From contig JABWBR010000044.1 of NCBI GenBank assembly GCA_013360405.1, positions 24,212-88,211 on the forward strand: a stretch of DNA of 64,000 bases. Reading direction: 5' to 3'. The stretch is from Saprospiraceae bacterium. Its GTDB lineage: Bacteria > Bacteroidota > Bacteroidia > Chitinophagales > Saprospiraceae. Positions 55,709 to 63,926 of the stretch are shown piece after piece. Under the pieces are notes generated by a model. The model was given only the letters and a program-made list of their open reading frames with translations, searched no databases and was not told where the DNA came from. A program made the position numbers and the translations under genes. How positions within the stretch are numbered: position 1 is the stretch's first letter; each line of letters begins with the position of its first letter.

Positions 55709-56521
55709 ATGGAAAAAGAATTTTCACATATCGACATACTGGATGCCTGGTTTCGAAATGAAATGAACGAAGATCAACGCCGGGTTTTCGAACAACGTCT
55801 GGCTACCGAACCCGGCCTCAAAGCCGAGTTCGACCTGTATGCTGAAATGATGGCCGGCATACAAACTGCCGGCGATAAGGCGCTTATGGCGCAGATCAGG
55901 CAGACCCATAGCCAAATGAAAGCGGAAGGTTTTTTTCAGGAAAAACGGGAGGCTAAGTTGGTCTCTTTTCGCTCCAATGCTATTCGCTGGAGCGCCGCCG
56001 CCGCTGTGGCGTTGTTGGCTGTGGTAACAGCCTGGTGGTATTGGTCGCCCAGCGCTTATGATAAAGCCTTTGCGGCTCATTACCAGCCCAATCCTGCCTC
56101 CTTGAATACCCTGCTCGATTCGTTGGAAACGCTGGGTTTTGCCGCCGGGAAAGATGAAGCCTACCGCGATTTCGTGGCCGGTGTGCAGGCTTATGAAAAA
56201 GGCGATTTTGCGCAAGCAGAAAAACAATTGGCGGCCTGGCATCGGCTTCACCCTGAAGACGACAACGGTCGATATATGCTGGCATTGAGCTTGCTTGCCC
56301 AGCAACGATTCGGCAAAGCAGCAAATTTGTTGCTACCGTTAATAGATAACCAAAAGCAGGAATTGGCCCACGAAGCCCGGTTTTACCTGGCCCTGGCTTA
56401 TTGCAAGCAATCCTTTCAACGCTCGGCGGCACGACGATTGCTGCAGGAGATCGCCTCCGATAGCAACTCTCCCTATCGCCAACAGGCTGCCGATATGCTG
56501 GCCCAACTCGAAAGCCGGTAA
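55709..56521 (+). CDS. Membrane-anchored TPR protein, probable anti-sigma factor
   Basis: 270 residues from the ATG at 55709. Cytoplasmic N-terminal part (about 1-85; FSHIDILDAWFRNEMNEDQR, a short helical region that resembles sigma-contact segments of zinc-less anti-sigma factors), one membrane helix (about 92-110, AIRWSAAAAVALLAVVTAWW), then a periplasmic TPR-like part (YEKGDFAQAEKQLAAWHRLH, RYMLALSLLAQQRFGKAANL). It sits 12 bp after the sigma gene and 2 bp before a metallopeptidase-like lipoprotein. Anti-sigma activity is inferred from order and topology; no ASD zinc motif is visible. Confidence 0.7.
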   Translation: MEKEFSHIDILDAWFRNEMNEDQRRVFEQRLATEPGLKAEFDLYAEMMAGIQTAGDKALMAQIRQTHSQMKAEGFFQEKREAKLVSFRSNAIRWSAAAAVALLAVVTAWWYWSPSAYDKAFAAHYQPNPASLNTLLDSLETLGFAAGKDEAYRDFVAGVQAYEKGDFAQAEKQLAAWHRLHPEDDNGRYMLALSLLAQQRFGKAANLLLPLIDNQKQELAHEARFYLALAYCKQSFQRSAARRLLQEIASDSNSPYRQQAADMLAQLESR

Positions 56522-56523
56522 TA

Positions 56524-58158
56524 ATGAAAGCGATAACCCCATATCCCGTCTTTTATTGCGCCCTTTTGGTATGGTGTGCAGCCTGTGGCGGCAAAAAAAC
56601 GGCGAATGACCAATCCGTACCAATAAAACAGAAATTAGAAGAAGCTGTAGTTGACGATAATTCTTCCAAAAACGAAATATCTCCGGTACGGAAAAACGAC
56701 GATGGCACAACGGTCTTTCTACAGGGCTTGTTGAACGAACTGTACAAAGCCGGAGGTGATTTCCGCAGGCCCCGGCCTAAAATACGCCTGGTGCAAAGCG
56801 AAGAAAATGTAGCCTCTTACCGACCCCGTACCAATGTGATTGTGATCGAAGAAAAAGCTTTCCAGGCTTGCCGCACCTTCGGAAAAGACTCTACGGCTAT
56901 GCTTGCCTTTCTCCTCGGTCATGAGTTGACCCATTATTACCAGCGTACTACCGGAGAGACGACTAATTTTCTGGCCTACCACCAACATCGCAATGCCAAT
57001 CTGGAATCGGAAATCAATGCCGACTTGCAGGGCATTTTCCTCTGCCACCTGTCGGGTTATAATCGCATTCGTCCTTTGTTGCCCCAATTTATCGACCGCA
57101 TTTACCAAACCTACCAACTACAGGAAAAAACGCTGGCCAATTACCCCAAACAAACCGAACGCCGGCAACATGCGCTGCTTGTACAACAACGGGCAGATAC
57201 GCTGTTTCACGTTTTTCAGGCGGCTACCTACCTGACGGGCTTTGGAAAATACGAAGAAGCTGCAGCTTGTTTTGGTTATCTTCTGCCGGTTTATGCCGGC
57301 CAGGAAGTACACAATAATCTCGGTGTGTTGTATGCCTTACAGGCCATGCAGGTAGGCGGCAAACACCCCGATCTGCTGTGGTATCCACTGGAATTAGACG
57401 TATACACCCGACTGGAGAAGGCCAGAGGAGCGCCGCTTACCGATAGCGAACAAAAACAACGAAATACTTTGCTGCAACAGGCGCTACAGCATCTTGAAAC
57501 GGCGCTGACTATGAATCCCGGCTACGAACCCGCCCAAATCAATAGATGGTGTGTGCTATTGCTATTCGGAAAAATCGAAGAAGTCGAAAAGGAACTTCAG
57601 CGCAGCAAAGTAAAAAGCGATCGCAAAAAGTTGTTATGGGCTATTGCCAAAGCGCAATCCGGATCGGAGCAAGCTGAGGCCATCGAGATATTCCGGGGAC
57701 TGGAACAATCGACCGACAAACAGGTGGCTACTCTGGCGCAATTCAATTTGGCGTCTTTATTAGGAGAAGAAATTGCTGTCAGTCCGGTTGCCTGTAAAAT
57801 GGCGGATCAAAACGGCTACCCCGATGGCGTCAGGCTGCGCGATCTGCGCCAACCCGGCGGCATGCCGCTCGATGAAGCGGGAAAGACCATCTTGCAGTGG
57901 CAGGAGAAAAAGCATTCTACATTATTTATTATCAATCGCTTGGGGCAGGTCAGTGCTTTCCAGGTTGTTCCGTCGGCAGCCCTGGCCATTCAGCCCGATA
58001 TCCGGGTGGGCTTGTCGCTCAAGTCTAACCTCACAAACGGCGCCCACCGCTTATCTATTCCCACCCAATCGGGTTTGTTCTGGTATATGGCGCCCTGTAA
58101 GATCATAATCAAGACGGGCAGTAAAAACAAGATAGAGGCTTGGGCGGTGGCGTTTTGA
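56524..58158 (+). CDS. Lipoprotein with HExxH metallopeptidase motif and TPR-like repeats
   Basis: 544 residues. Lipobox CAAC with the lipidated Cys at 21. The zinc site GHELTHYY (133-137) with a downstream third ligand in ESEINADLQG (Glu163, the ExxxD pattern of M48-like families) looks active. The middle (about 200-400) has TPR-like helices (YEEAAACFGYLLPVYAGQEV, ALQHLETALTMNPGYEPAQI); the end is beta-rich. Third in the sigma/anti-sigma operon, 2 bp after the anti-sigma stop. It could cut the anti-sigma factor or other periplasmic proteins; this is inference. Confidence 0.75.
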   Translation: MKAITPYPVFYCALLVWCAACGGKKTANDQSVPIKQKLEEAVVDDNSSKNEISPVRKNDDGTTVFLQGLLNELYKAGGDFRRPRPKIRLVQSEENVASYRPRTNVIVIEEKAFQACRTFGKDSTAMLAFLLGHELTHYYQRTTGETTNFLAYHQHRNANLESEINADLQGIFLCHLSGYNRIRPLLPQFIDRIYQTYQLQEKTLANYPKQTERRQHALLVQQRADTLFHVFQAATYLTGFGKYEEAAACFGYLLPVYAGQEVHNNLGVLYALQAMQVGGKHPDLLWYPLELDVYTRLEKARGAPLTDSEQKQRNTLLQQALQHLETALTMNPGYEPAQINRWCVLLLFGKIEEVEKELQRSKVKSDRKKLLWAIAKAQSGSEQAEAIEIFRGLEQSTDKQVATLAQFNLASLLGEEIAVSPVACKMADQNGYPDGVRLRDLRQPGGMPLDEAGKTILQWQEKKHSTLFIINRLGQVSAFQVVPSAALAIQPDIRVGLSLKSNLTNGAHRLSIPTQSGLFWYMAPCKIIIKTGSKNKIEAWAVAF

Positions 58159-58169
58159 AAAATTAGACG

Positions 58170-58232
58170 CTAGTGCATTTGCAGATATTCTATCCAAATT
58201 GGAGATAAGTTCATATCTATAAGAACTTTCAT
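58170..58232 (-). pseudogene. Truncated DUF5615-type PIN-like toxin
   Basis: Twenty codons, MKVLIDMNLSPIWIEYLQMH, then TAG. This is the start of the DUF5615 PIN-like toxin family (M-x-x-L-x-D-x-N-L-S/P-P). The ATG overlaps the TGA of the DUF433 gene (ATGA), as in intact pairs. About 90 further residues with the acidic catalytic part are missing: the frame stops at the 3' end of the convergent metallopeptidase gene. Too short to work as a nuclease. Confidence 0.75.
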
Positions 58233-58462
58233 GCAGCGGGGTATAGCGGAACTTCGATTTCTTCTGCACGCCAGGCGGCATATATCAGGGCTTGTCTAAT
58301 ATCCTCTGCTTCGAGGTATGGATAAAGAGATAAAATGTCGATCGTAGTCTTACCTGAGGCAACCAGCCCTACAATTGTCCCCACCGTTATACGCATACCT
58401 CGAATACATGGTTTGCCGCCCATGACTTCAGACTGAAAAGTAATTCGATCTAATGTCTGCAT
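58229..58462 (-). CDS. DUF433 family antitoxin
   Basis: 77 residues from ATG at 58462 (MQTLDRITFQSEVMGGKPCI); a longer start adds ten residues. The helix-turn-helix signature GGKPCIRGMRITVGTIVGLV and YPYLEAEDIRQALIYAAWRA are typical of DUF433 antitoxins (VapB45-like), which silence PIN-like toxins. The partner is only a 20-codon remnant, so it is orphaned. A TATATTTG element (58497-58490, minus) is 27 nt upstream. Confidence 0.88.
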   Translation of the reverse strand: MQTLDRITFQSEVMGGKPCIRGMRITVGTIVGLVASGKTTIDILSLYPYLEAEDIRQALIYAAWRAEEIEVPLYPAA

Positions 58463-58543
58463 TTTGATACAAATTGAATTTTGTATGTACAAATATACAA
58501 AAATGTAGAGATGAAGTCTGAGAAGCGATTATGTTTGGATGGT

Positions 58544-60490
58544 TTACTCCACAATAAACAGCGTAACCGAATCCATACAGGCGGCGCCGGTGGAGATGTT
58601 GGGATGATCGTCGCCGCGGTGGCGCATTGAAAAAGAACGTGCCAGCGCCTTGCCGAGGGGGGTATTGGTCTCCGCCATGCCCCGGGTCTGGATGATCTGT
58701 CGTAGATCAACGGGTTCTTCGGTGGCGATCAATTTGACCATTTCGTAGCCCAGGGGTGGGCTGGCCACCCATTCTTCATTGTTATCGCCGCTTTTGAGGC
58801 GTTTTCGTTCGCCGGGTTGAAGTAGGAAATCTTCAGGCTGCTGACGGCTGTTTTCCCCGGGTATCAGCGAAACGATCCTGGAATCGGGCTGAATGTCCAG
58901 TAAGTTGATATAACAGGCTTTTGAGCCTTCGTTGATCACGTCAATATAAAAAGTTTCGCCTTCGCGTAAGGTCAGTAAACCTGTTGTAGTATTTCCGGCG
59001 GTTGACGCAGCCGGTACGATAAGTTCCAGCCGGGCTTTCAGCCAGGGGTCGGCGTATTCGAGGTGTTTGAGATATTGCGCCTGGGCGTATTTTAAAATAA
59101 CCTCTTCTACAAAATACACGGCGTCGGCGTAGGGAGAATTGCTTTGTTCTTCCGCCAGGATGAATTCGTCGGCGGTAATAACCCGGATGGCGCCGTTGGG
59201 AGATGCCTCCACCAATACGGCAAATTGTTGCTCAGATAGCTGTAAGGCAGGATAGTCAGCCAGTTGTTTTTTGAGCTCGGCGGCCAATTCCGGGTGGCTG
59301 GGCAGCGAAAGCTTCACGGCCAATTTGGCGCTGCCCAGGTTTTGTTCTGCTACGAATACCCAGGTCGAAGTGATTATTGCCTTTGATACTGGTTGGTCCA
59401 ATTCCACGTCGGCCCGTATCAGTTCGCTGAAAGCAATCGTGCCGGTGGCGATGGGTTTGTCTGATGTCGGAAATCGGGTATCGGCAGGATAAAAGGCCAG
59501 CCGGGCGCCGGGATGCAGTTGGTGCAGCAGTCCGCCGTTAATACGCAGTTCCTGGTTATTGGCAACCATGATTACTTCATAGTGGGGTTGTGTGGTTGGT
59601 AGACTTTCGCTTCCCCACACGGTTTGGTTTAGCGAGCCTTCGGCGCGAGGCGTTTGCCGGGGGGCGATGAGAGCCATTTCTGCCTGGATGACCCCAAAAA
59701 GAGCTTGATACGACTGGCCCATCGGCCGGCCTATAGCCTTGGCGAGCGCATAGCTTAGCGGCCCGTAGCGCTTGCCGTCTTCGGCGGCAAACTCCCAGTT
59801 GGCCTCCTGTGCCGAGGAGGCAGAAAAAACTACCATCGGCGCCAGGCGGACTTCCGGGGTGGAGTCTTCCAGGAAAGGGCCGCCATCCGTCGAAGCAGAT
59901 TGTACGATCTGAAATTGGGGAGGCGCCATCACCTGGTCGGTACCGCGGCACACTGACAACCCGCGGGTTGCCGTACCGGAGTGGCAGGCATCGAGCGTGA
60001 CGAAGACCTGTCCCCGTGGGCCCAGTTTGCGCCGTATGTCGAGTAGCACGATGCTCAATTCGTCGTCGAGCAGGTGGTCTTGGCCGCTATAGCTGTCGCT
60101 GTATTGGGCGGGGGCGTCGAAGGGTACGAGGGCTTCGTCGAGGCCGTCGAATTCATCGCCGTTGATATCCATCACCTGCTGGCCGTGGCCCGAGAAGTGA
60201 AAGAAAAAGATGTCGCCGGTCTGCAAGTCGGCTTCGATTTGCGACAGGGCGTCGAGTATCTGTCTTTTGGTAGCCTGGTCATCCTGAAGCGTTCGCACCT
60301 CAAAGCCGTCGGCTGCGATAACAGGTTGTAGCAGCGCCAGGTCGTTGGCGGCGTTAATAGCGCGCCAGCCAGACCCCTCGGGATACTTGCCCACGCCGAC
60401 GAGCAGGGCTACCTTGGATTGGGCAAATAAAAATTGGCCTGACCCCAGGTAGGCGACAAAGCACAACAGGCAGAGGAAGGGATGTTTCAT
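58544..60490 (-). CDS. Secreted metacaspase-like peptidase (C14) with DUF4384-type C-terminal part
   Basis: Cysteine peptidase of the caspase fold in the periplasm or outside. Signal peptide (MKHPFLCLLCFVAYLGSGQF, ending LFAQ), then the p20 domain (about 25-270): KVALLVGVGKYPE, catalytic His102 in HFSGHGQQ and Cys169 in DACHSGTAT. Then a beta-rich middle (about 290-470), and a C-terminal region with TLREGETFYIDVINEGSKA and SLIPGENSRQQPEDF, a DUF4384-like block. Both catalytic residues are present, so activity is expected, probably with basic P1 preference as in metacaspases. Last in a possible acyltransferase-methyltransferase-caspase unit. Confidence 0.85.
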   Translation of the reverse strand: MKHPFLCLLCFVAYLGSGQFLFAQSKVALLVGVGKYPEGSGWRAINAANDLALLQPVIAADGFEVRTLQDDQATKRQILDALSQIEADLQTGDIFFFHFSGHGQQVMDINGDEFDGLDEALVPFDAPAQYSDSYSGQDHLLDDELSIVLLDIRRKLGPRGQVFVTLDACHSGTATRGLSVCRGTDQVMAPPQFQIVQSASTDGGPFLEDSTPEVRLAPMVVFSASSAQEANWEFAAEDGKRYGPLSYALAKAIGRPMGQSYQALFGVIQAEMALIAPRQTPRAEGSLNQTVWGSESLPTTQPHYEVIMVANNQELRINGGLLHQLHPGARLAFYPADTRFPTSDKPIATGTIAFSELIRADVELDQPVSKAIITSTWVFVAEQNLGSAKLAVKLSLPSHPELAAELKKQLADYPALQLSEQQFAVLVEASPNGAIRVITADEFILAEEQSNSPYADAVYFVEEVILKYAQAQYLKHLEYADPWLKARLELIVPAASTAGNTTTGLLTLREGETFYIDVINEGSKACYINLLDIQPDSRIVSLIPGENSRQQPEDFLLQPGERKRLKSGDNNEEWVASPPLGYEMVKLIATEEPVDLRQIIQTRGMAETNTPLGKALARSFSMRHRGDDHPNISTGAACMDSVTLFIVE

Positions 60491-60530
60491 GTTATAATAG
60501 TTAGCGAGTAGCGTTTAGCAGTCAGTTTCA

Positions 60531-60543
60531 AGCACTGAGTGCT
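60531..60543. promoter_or_regulatory. AGCACT-G-AGTGCT palindrome
   Basis: Perfect 6-bp inverted repeat 3 bp beyond the methyltransferase stop and 40 bp before the caspase ATG. Could be a binding site or a weak terminator; no T run follows. Confidence 0.3.
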
Positions 60544-60546
60544 AAT

Positions 60547-61185
60547 TTACCATATCCCGGGCAGCAAGCGCCTTGTACGTGCCTGGTAATCGACGTAAAT
60601 TGCGCCAAAATGCGCAGCCAGGGTGCGCTCTTCGGTGTTAATCCGGTGGTAATAGGCGTAAAACATCGCCAACGCAGCTACTGCCAGACTAATCCAGGAC
60701 TGTAAAAGCAGCGCAGAGCCCACTATAGCCAAATAAGCGCCCAGATAACTCGGATGGCGTATCAGGGCGTAAGGGCCGTGTGTCACCAGCGGTTGCTCGC
60801 TGGAGGTTTGCACCGTAGCCGTAAAATGCCTGCCCAGCGTGCGGATGGCCCAAAGCCGGATGACAATACCTCCGCTGATAAACAGGAGCCCTGCGATATT
60901 TCCTGCAGGGGTTCCATCCTTTGAGGTTTTGAAATAGGCCCACTCGAGTTCGGGTAGTATTGTGCTCAAAGCAACCATCGCCAGAATAAGCCATGTGGTA
61001 TGGTTGTCCGTCTTCTTATTAGCTTTTACTTCCTCGCTGCGCAGGGCCGGCTGGCTCAGCCAGACAATGGCCGCGGTTGAAATAATGAGGATGATTTTCC
61101 AGTGGGTCAACAAATTGGGGGTTCCTACAAGGGGCGCTACCTGGAATAAAAAAACAACGATGAGGGTAAAGATTACTTTTTTCAT
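60547..61185 (-). CDS. Isoprenylcysteine carboxyl-methyltransferase-like membrane enzyme
   Basis: 212 residues from the ATG at 61185 (MKKVIFTLIVVFLFQVAPLV). Several membrane helices and the ICMT/PEMT C-terminal signature: GGIVIRLWAIRTLGRHFTAT, HGPYALIRHPSYLGAYL, and NTEERTLAAHFGAIYVDYQA. The family methylates carboxyl or phosphate/amine groups of lipids with SAM at the membrane. In operon with the acyltransferase (13 bp gap). Substrate unknown. Confidence 0.85.
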   Translation of the reverse strand: MKKVIFTLIVVFLFQVAPLVGTPNLLTHWKIILIISTAAIVWLSQPALRSEEVKANKKTDNHTTWLILAMVALSTILPELEWAYFKTSKDGTPAGNIAGLLFISGGIVIRLWAIRTLGRHFTATVQTSSEQPLVTHGPYALIRHPSYLGAYLAIVGSALLLQSWISLAVAALAMFYAYYHRINTEERTLAAHFGAIYVDYQARTRRLLPGIW

Positions 61186-61198
61186 GGCTGATAATTTT

Positions 61199-61927
61199 TT
61201 AGATTTCGCGGATGATTCTGCCATTGATGCCATACTGGCCTGTTAAATTTTCAAATAGCGGATGCAATCCTGCAGGAATAGAAGAGGTAATAGACTGTGT
61301 CAAAGGCAATATCAAAGTGGTTGCTATACAGGGACAATCTTCATCAAAAATGGAATACGTAGTATCTGGAGTTATTCTCTGGAATCCCAGCAGCTTATAA
61401 AATCTCTCGTGGGATACGCAACAAGAAATTGCAGCCAATCCGATTTTTGTTCCAGCTAAATGCATGCCTGCAACTATAGCGCATTCCACGATAGCCCGGG
61501 CAAGTTTTAGACTGCGATACTCCTTGGTCACTACCAGCCGGCTTCCTTCAAAAAACGGCGTTTTGGGTTGGTTTTTTTTGTAAAAAATCCTGGCGCTTTT
61601 CGGCATGCCTGCATAGCTCAGGAAAGGAAATTCGGCATTGCCTTCTGCTTCAAAAATATCCGGGTATTTATCTTGAACAGCTACAGCGGTCTGGTTGGTA
61701 TAATTATGGCGGCTTTCTACCACTCTTATATACGCGATCATTTCGCTGTTGTGAAATATGCCGTAATGATGCGCGTGCAAATCAAACACATCGACGTCCA
61801 TGCGGTGGATGTTTTCTTTCACCAGTGATTTGCATCTGCAGTCGGTAAAGACATCATACCTGAGCCGGAATGCGCTTTCAAGTTCAATCTGATCGGTGAT
61901 CTCTCGGAATTCATACGTCTTTTTCAT
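61199..61927 (-). CDS. LuxI/FeeM-fold GNAT-like N-acyltransferase
   Basis: 242 residues. The opening ELESAFRLRYDVFTDCRCK and the acid segment DVDVFDLHAHHYGIF are like acyl-homoserine-lactone synthases and the N-acyl amino acid synthase FeeM, which share the GNAT fold and use acyl-ACP. Then EGSRLVVTKEYRSLKLARAI, AGTKIGLAAISCCVSHERFY and the closing FQRITPDTTYSIFDEDCPCI. I expect transfer of a fatty acyl group to an amino acid or similar head group. It stands 13 bp before the ICMT-like gene. Confidence 0.7.
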   Translation of the reverse strand: MKKTYEFREITDQIELESAFRLRYDVFTDCRCKSLVKENIHRMDVDVFDLHAHHYGIFHNSEMIAYIRVVESRHNYTNQTAVAVQDKYPDIFEAEGNAEFPFLSYAGMPKSARIFYKKNQPKTPFFEGSRLVVTKEYRSLKLARAIVECAIVAGMHLAGTKIGLAAISCCVSHERFYKLLGFQRITPDTTYSIFDEDCPCIATTLILPLTQSITSSIPAGLHPLFENLTGQYGINGRIIREI

Positions 61928-62370
61928 GGCCTTGATATTTTCGTTTGCTTACCGGTTTGTACCGGGCAACGAAAGGTTGTTGTCAAGGCCGGAGTTTTTT
62001 TTGATTTATACCGCTAGAAGGATTGCTTTTGCGATGTCAACCAATCCAGGTATTGCTCCAATTTATTAAACACAGAGTAAGGGTAATTTTTATTAAAATT
62101 TGCTATAATTCTACTTTGTTACTTTAAACCAGGCATACAGCATATTACGCTCCTCCGGAGCTTTTGAGATATTTTCATTGTTGATTCTACCAATATTTCG
62201 GCCCTCCGGGCCTTTTAAGAGGCCAAGAAGCTCCAGCGGAGCGTATATGTTGGTAGAAAAATCAGAAGCAAAGCGTATTACAGCCCCAGAGGGGCGCAAT
62301 ATGTGCACATGTTTCATGTGAAATTTTAAAGTGACAAAGTAGTAATAAAGCAAAGGCAATTGAAAGGCGT
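61928..62370. other. Spacer with REP-like palindromes and a gene remnant
   Basis: No intact gene. A minus-strand stretch (62014-62099) reads NYPYSVFNKLEQYLDWLTSQ up to a stop and may be the end of a lost gene, but it has no start. The right half holds the four GC palindromes described separately. Confidence 0.5.
62149..62295. repeat. Four mini-palindromes of one design (REP-like cluster)
   Basis: Each is a 5-bp GC stem with a 3-nt loop: GCTCC-TCC-GGAGC (62149-62161), GGCCC-TCC-GGGCC (62200-62212), GCTCC-AGC-GGAGC (62230-62242), GCCCC-AGA-GGGGC (62283-62295). They alternate with TTGGTAGAA / TTCTACCAA and GCATATTACGC / GCGTATTACAG. This fits a dispersed intergenic family known in Bacteroidota, spread perhaps by a HUH REP transposase. 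Confidence 0.7.
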
Positions 62371-63882
62371 TCACTCCACCAGCACAAACCCCGCCCACAC
62401 GAAGGGGTCTTTGTACCGCTTGCGCATTTGGCTTTGGGTATCGTAGAAGGCGTCGCGAATGTTTGAGCCTTTGGTAAGCCAGTTGGTGTAAAACGACTCC
62501 ATGAATACGGCGGTTTGTTTGTCGGGTACTTGCCAGAGGCTGACGATGAGTTTCTCCACGCCGGCCATTTTGAAGGCTCGTTGCAGGCCCATGACGCCCT
62601 CGGAGGCCTGGATATCGCCAAGTCCCGTTTCACAGGCAGACAATACGGCCAATTGCGTACCGGAGAGGTTTACCTGGGCAATTTCGTAGGCGGTGAGGAT
62701 GCCGTCTTCTTTACCGGGCAGGGGTTTGCCTTCTTTCCAGGCCTGGTTGGCGCCCGCCAGTAACAACCCCGAGCGCATCAGAGGGTTTTCAGAAAGCGGG
62801 ATCGAATTGCCGTCGAGGCCGTGCAAGCGGTTTTTATCGAGTTTGGGATCGGGAAAGAAAAAGCCGTGGGTAGCCAGGTGGAGGATGGCGGGAGAAGATG
62901 CCGTATCGTCTAAAGCTTTAAATTCTTCTTCCGTAGCCAGTGAATCGGTCCAAATGGCGGAAGAGATGCCCTGTTGCCGAAATACTTCCTGAAGACGAGT
63001 CACTTCCTGAGCAGTACCTGGTAAATATTGCCAACCCTCACCGCGATTTATGCGAGTATCCGGCAACAGGGGGGTACTCAGTTGTACTGACGCCAGTTCA
63101 TTTGAATCCAGGGGAGTAAAAGTATTTTCATTTGATAATTCATATCTGATACCACCAAATAATGCCACAGAAGCCGGTACTAAGGCCAGGTGATTCGCCT
63201 GTGCCGGGGGTACAATACTTCGCGTACTGAACAATTGGATCAGCTTGTATTGATCGGCCAATACTTCGTTTGTATCTGGAATTGGAATAGCAGAAAAGGC
63301 TATGCGATGCAACTGTCCTGATGGAGAAAAATATACTGTGTTCACTCCGTTGAGAAGGCTATTTATTGGCTGCCAGAGCAACCTATACAACTGTGAAGAG
63401 GATGCCTTACTCCCAGGCGTAATGCCGCGTGATGTATAAAGTTGTTCTACTGTAATGTCGACGTCAGCTTCCTGTAATAAGCTGTCGAGCTGGCGTTGCT
63501 CACAGAGATATACCATACGGGGCGACTCCCAGCCCGGGCGCAACACCAGGGCGCTATAGAATATACTATCCCTAAAATTAGGGGTACAGTATCCAAAGTG
63601 TATAAATTCAATAGCAGCTTCATTGGGTTTGAGACCGGCTTGTATTTCCTGCCAGGATATTTGTTTTCGCGCTTCCCCATAGCCGGCTACCGTGCGCACC
63701 AGTTCTTTTTCGAGGGTATTGGCTTTTTCTTCGAGGTCGGCTACCAAAGTGCTGTTGCGTTCGGCTATAGGGTGAGCGTATTGGGTGGCAAGGCGGCTAT
63801 GATAGGATAAATAATTATTGTAAAGTTCAGAAGCTGTTGTATCAGAAAATATTCTTTTTTTTGTTTCTGCAGTCAGTGTCAT
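62371..63882 (-). CDS. CHAT-domain cysteine peptidase, N-terminally truncated
   Basis: 503 residues. The CHAT peptidase core is intact: ILHLATHGFFF with His339 and LSACETGLGDIQASEGVMGL with Cys417, then LIVSLWQVPDKQTAVFMESF and the end KDPFVWAGFVLVE. The front (TKKRIFSDTTASELYNNYL, DLEEKANTLEKELV) looks like the linker that in relatives follows several TPR repeats and several hundred residues, which are absent. The ATG at 63882 is preceded in frame by a stop 18 nt upstream, so the TPR part has been lost, probably to the mobile element beside it. The protein may be cut loose from its sensor, or inactive. Confidence 0.8.
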   Translation of the reverse strand: MTLTAETKKRIFSDTTASELYNNYLSYHSRLATQYAHPIAERNSTLVADLEEKANTLEKELVRTVAGYGEARKQISWQEIQAGLKPNEAAIEFIHFGYCTPNFRDSIFYSALVLRPGWESPRMVYLCEQRQLDSLLQEADVDITVEQLYTSRGITPGSKASSSQLYRLLWQPINSLLNGVNTVYFSPSGQLHRIAFSAIPIPDTNEVLADQYKLIQLFSTRSIVPPAQANHLALVPASVALFGGIRYELSNENTFTPLDSNELASVQLSTPLLPDTRINRGEGWQYLPGTAQEVTRLQEVFRQQGISSAIWTDSLATEEEFKALDDTASSPAILHLATHGFFFPDPKLDKNRLHGLDGNSIPLSENPLMRSGLLLAGANQAWKEGKPLPGKEDGILTAYEIAQVNLSGTQLAVLSACETGLGDIQASEGVMGLQRAFKMAGVEKLIVSLWQVPDKQTAVFMESFYTNWLTKGSNIRDAFYDTQSQMRKRYKDPFVWAGFVLVE

Positions 63883-63926
63883 TAAATAACCCTTATAAAA
63901 CTAGGCTGTTCAGTTTGACAGTGTTT

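Noticed and set aside
62014..62099. Fragment reading NYPYSVFNKLEQYLDWLTSQ to a stop
   Set aside because: May be the end of a lost gene, but it is too short and has no start; mentioned only in the spacer entry.
62111..62398. Minus-strand frame of 95 residues
   Set aside because: It runs across the REP-like palindromes (PSGAVIRF, GPEGRNIG) and has no family traits.
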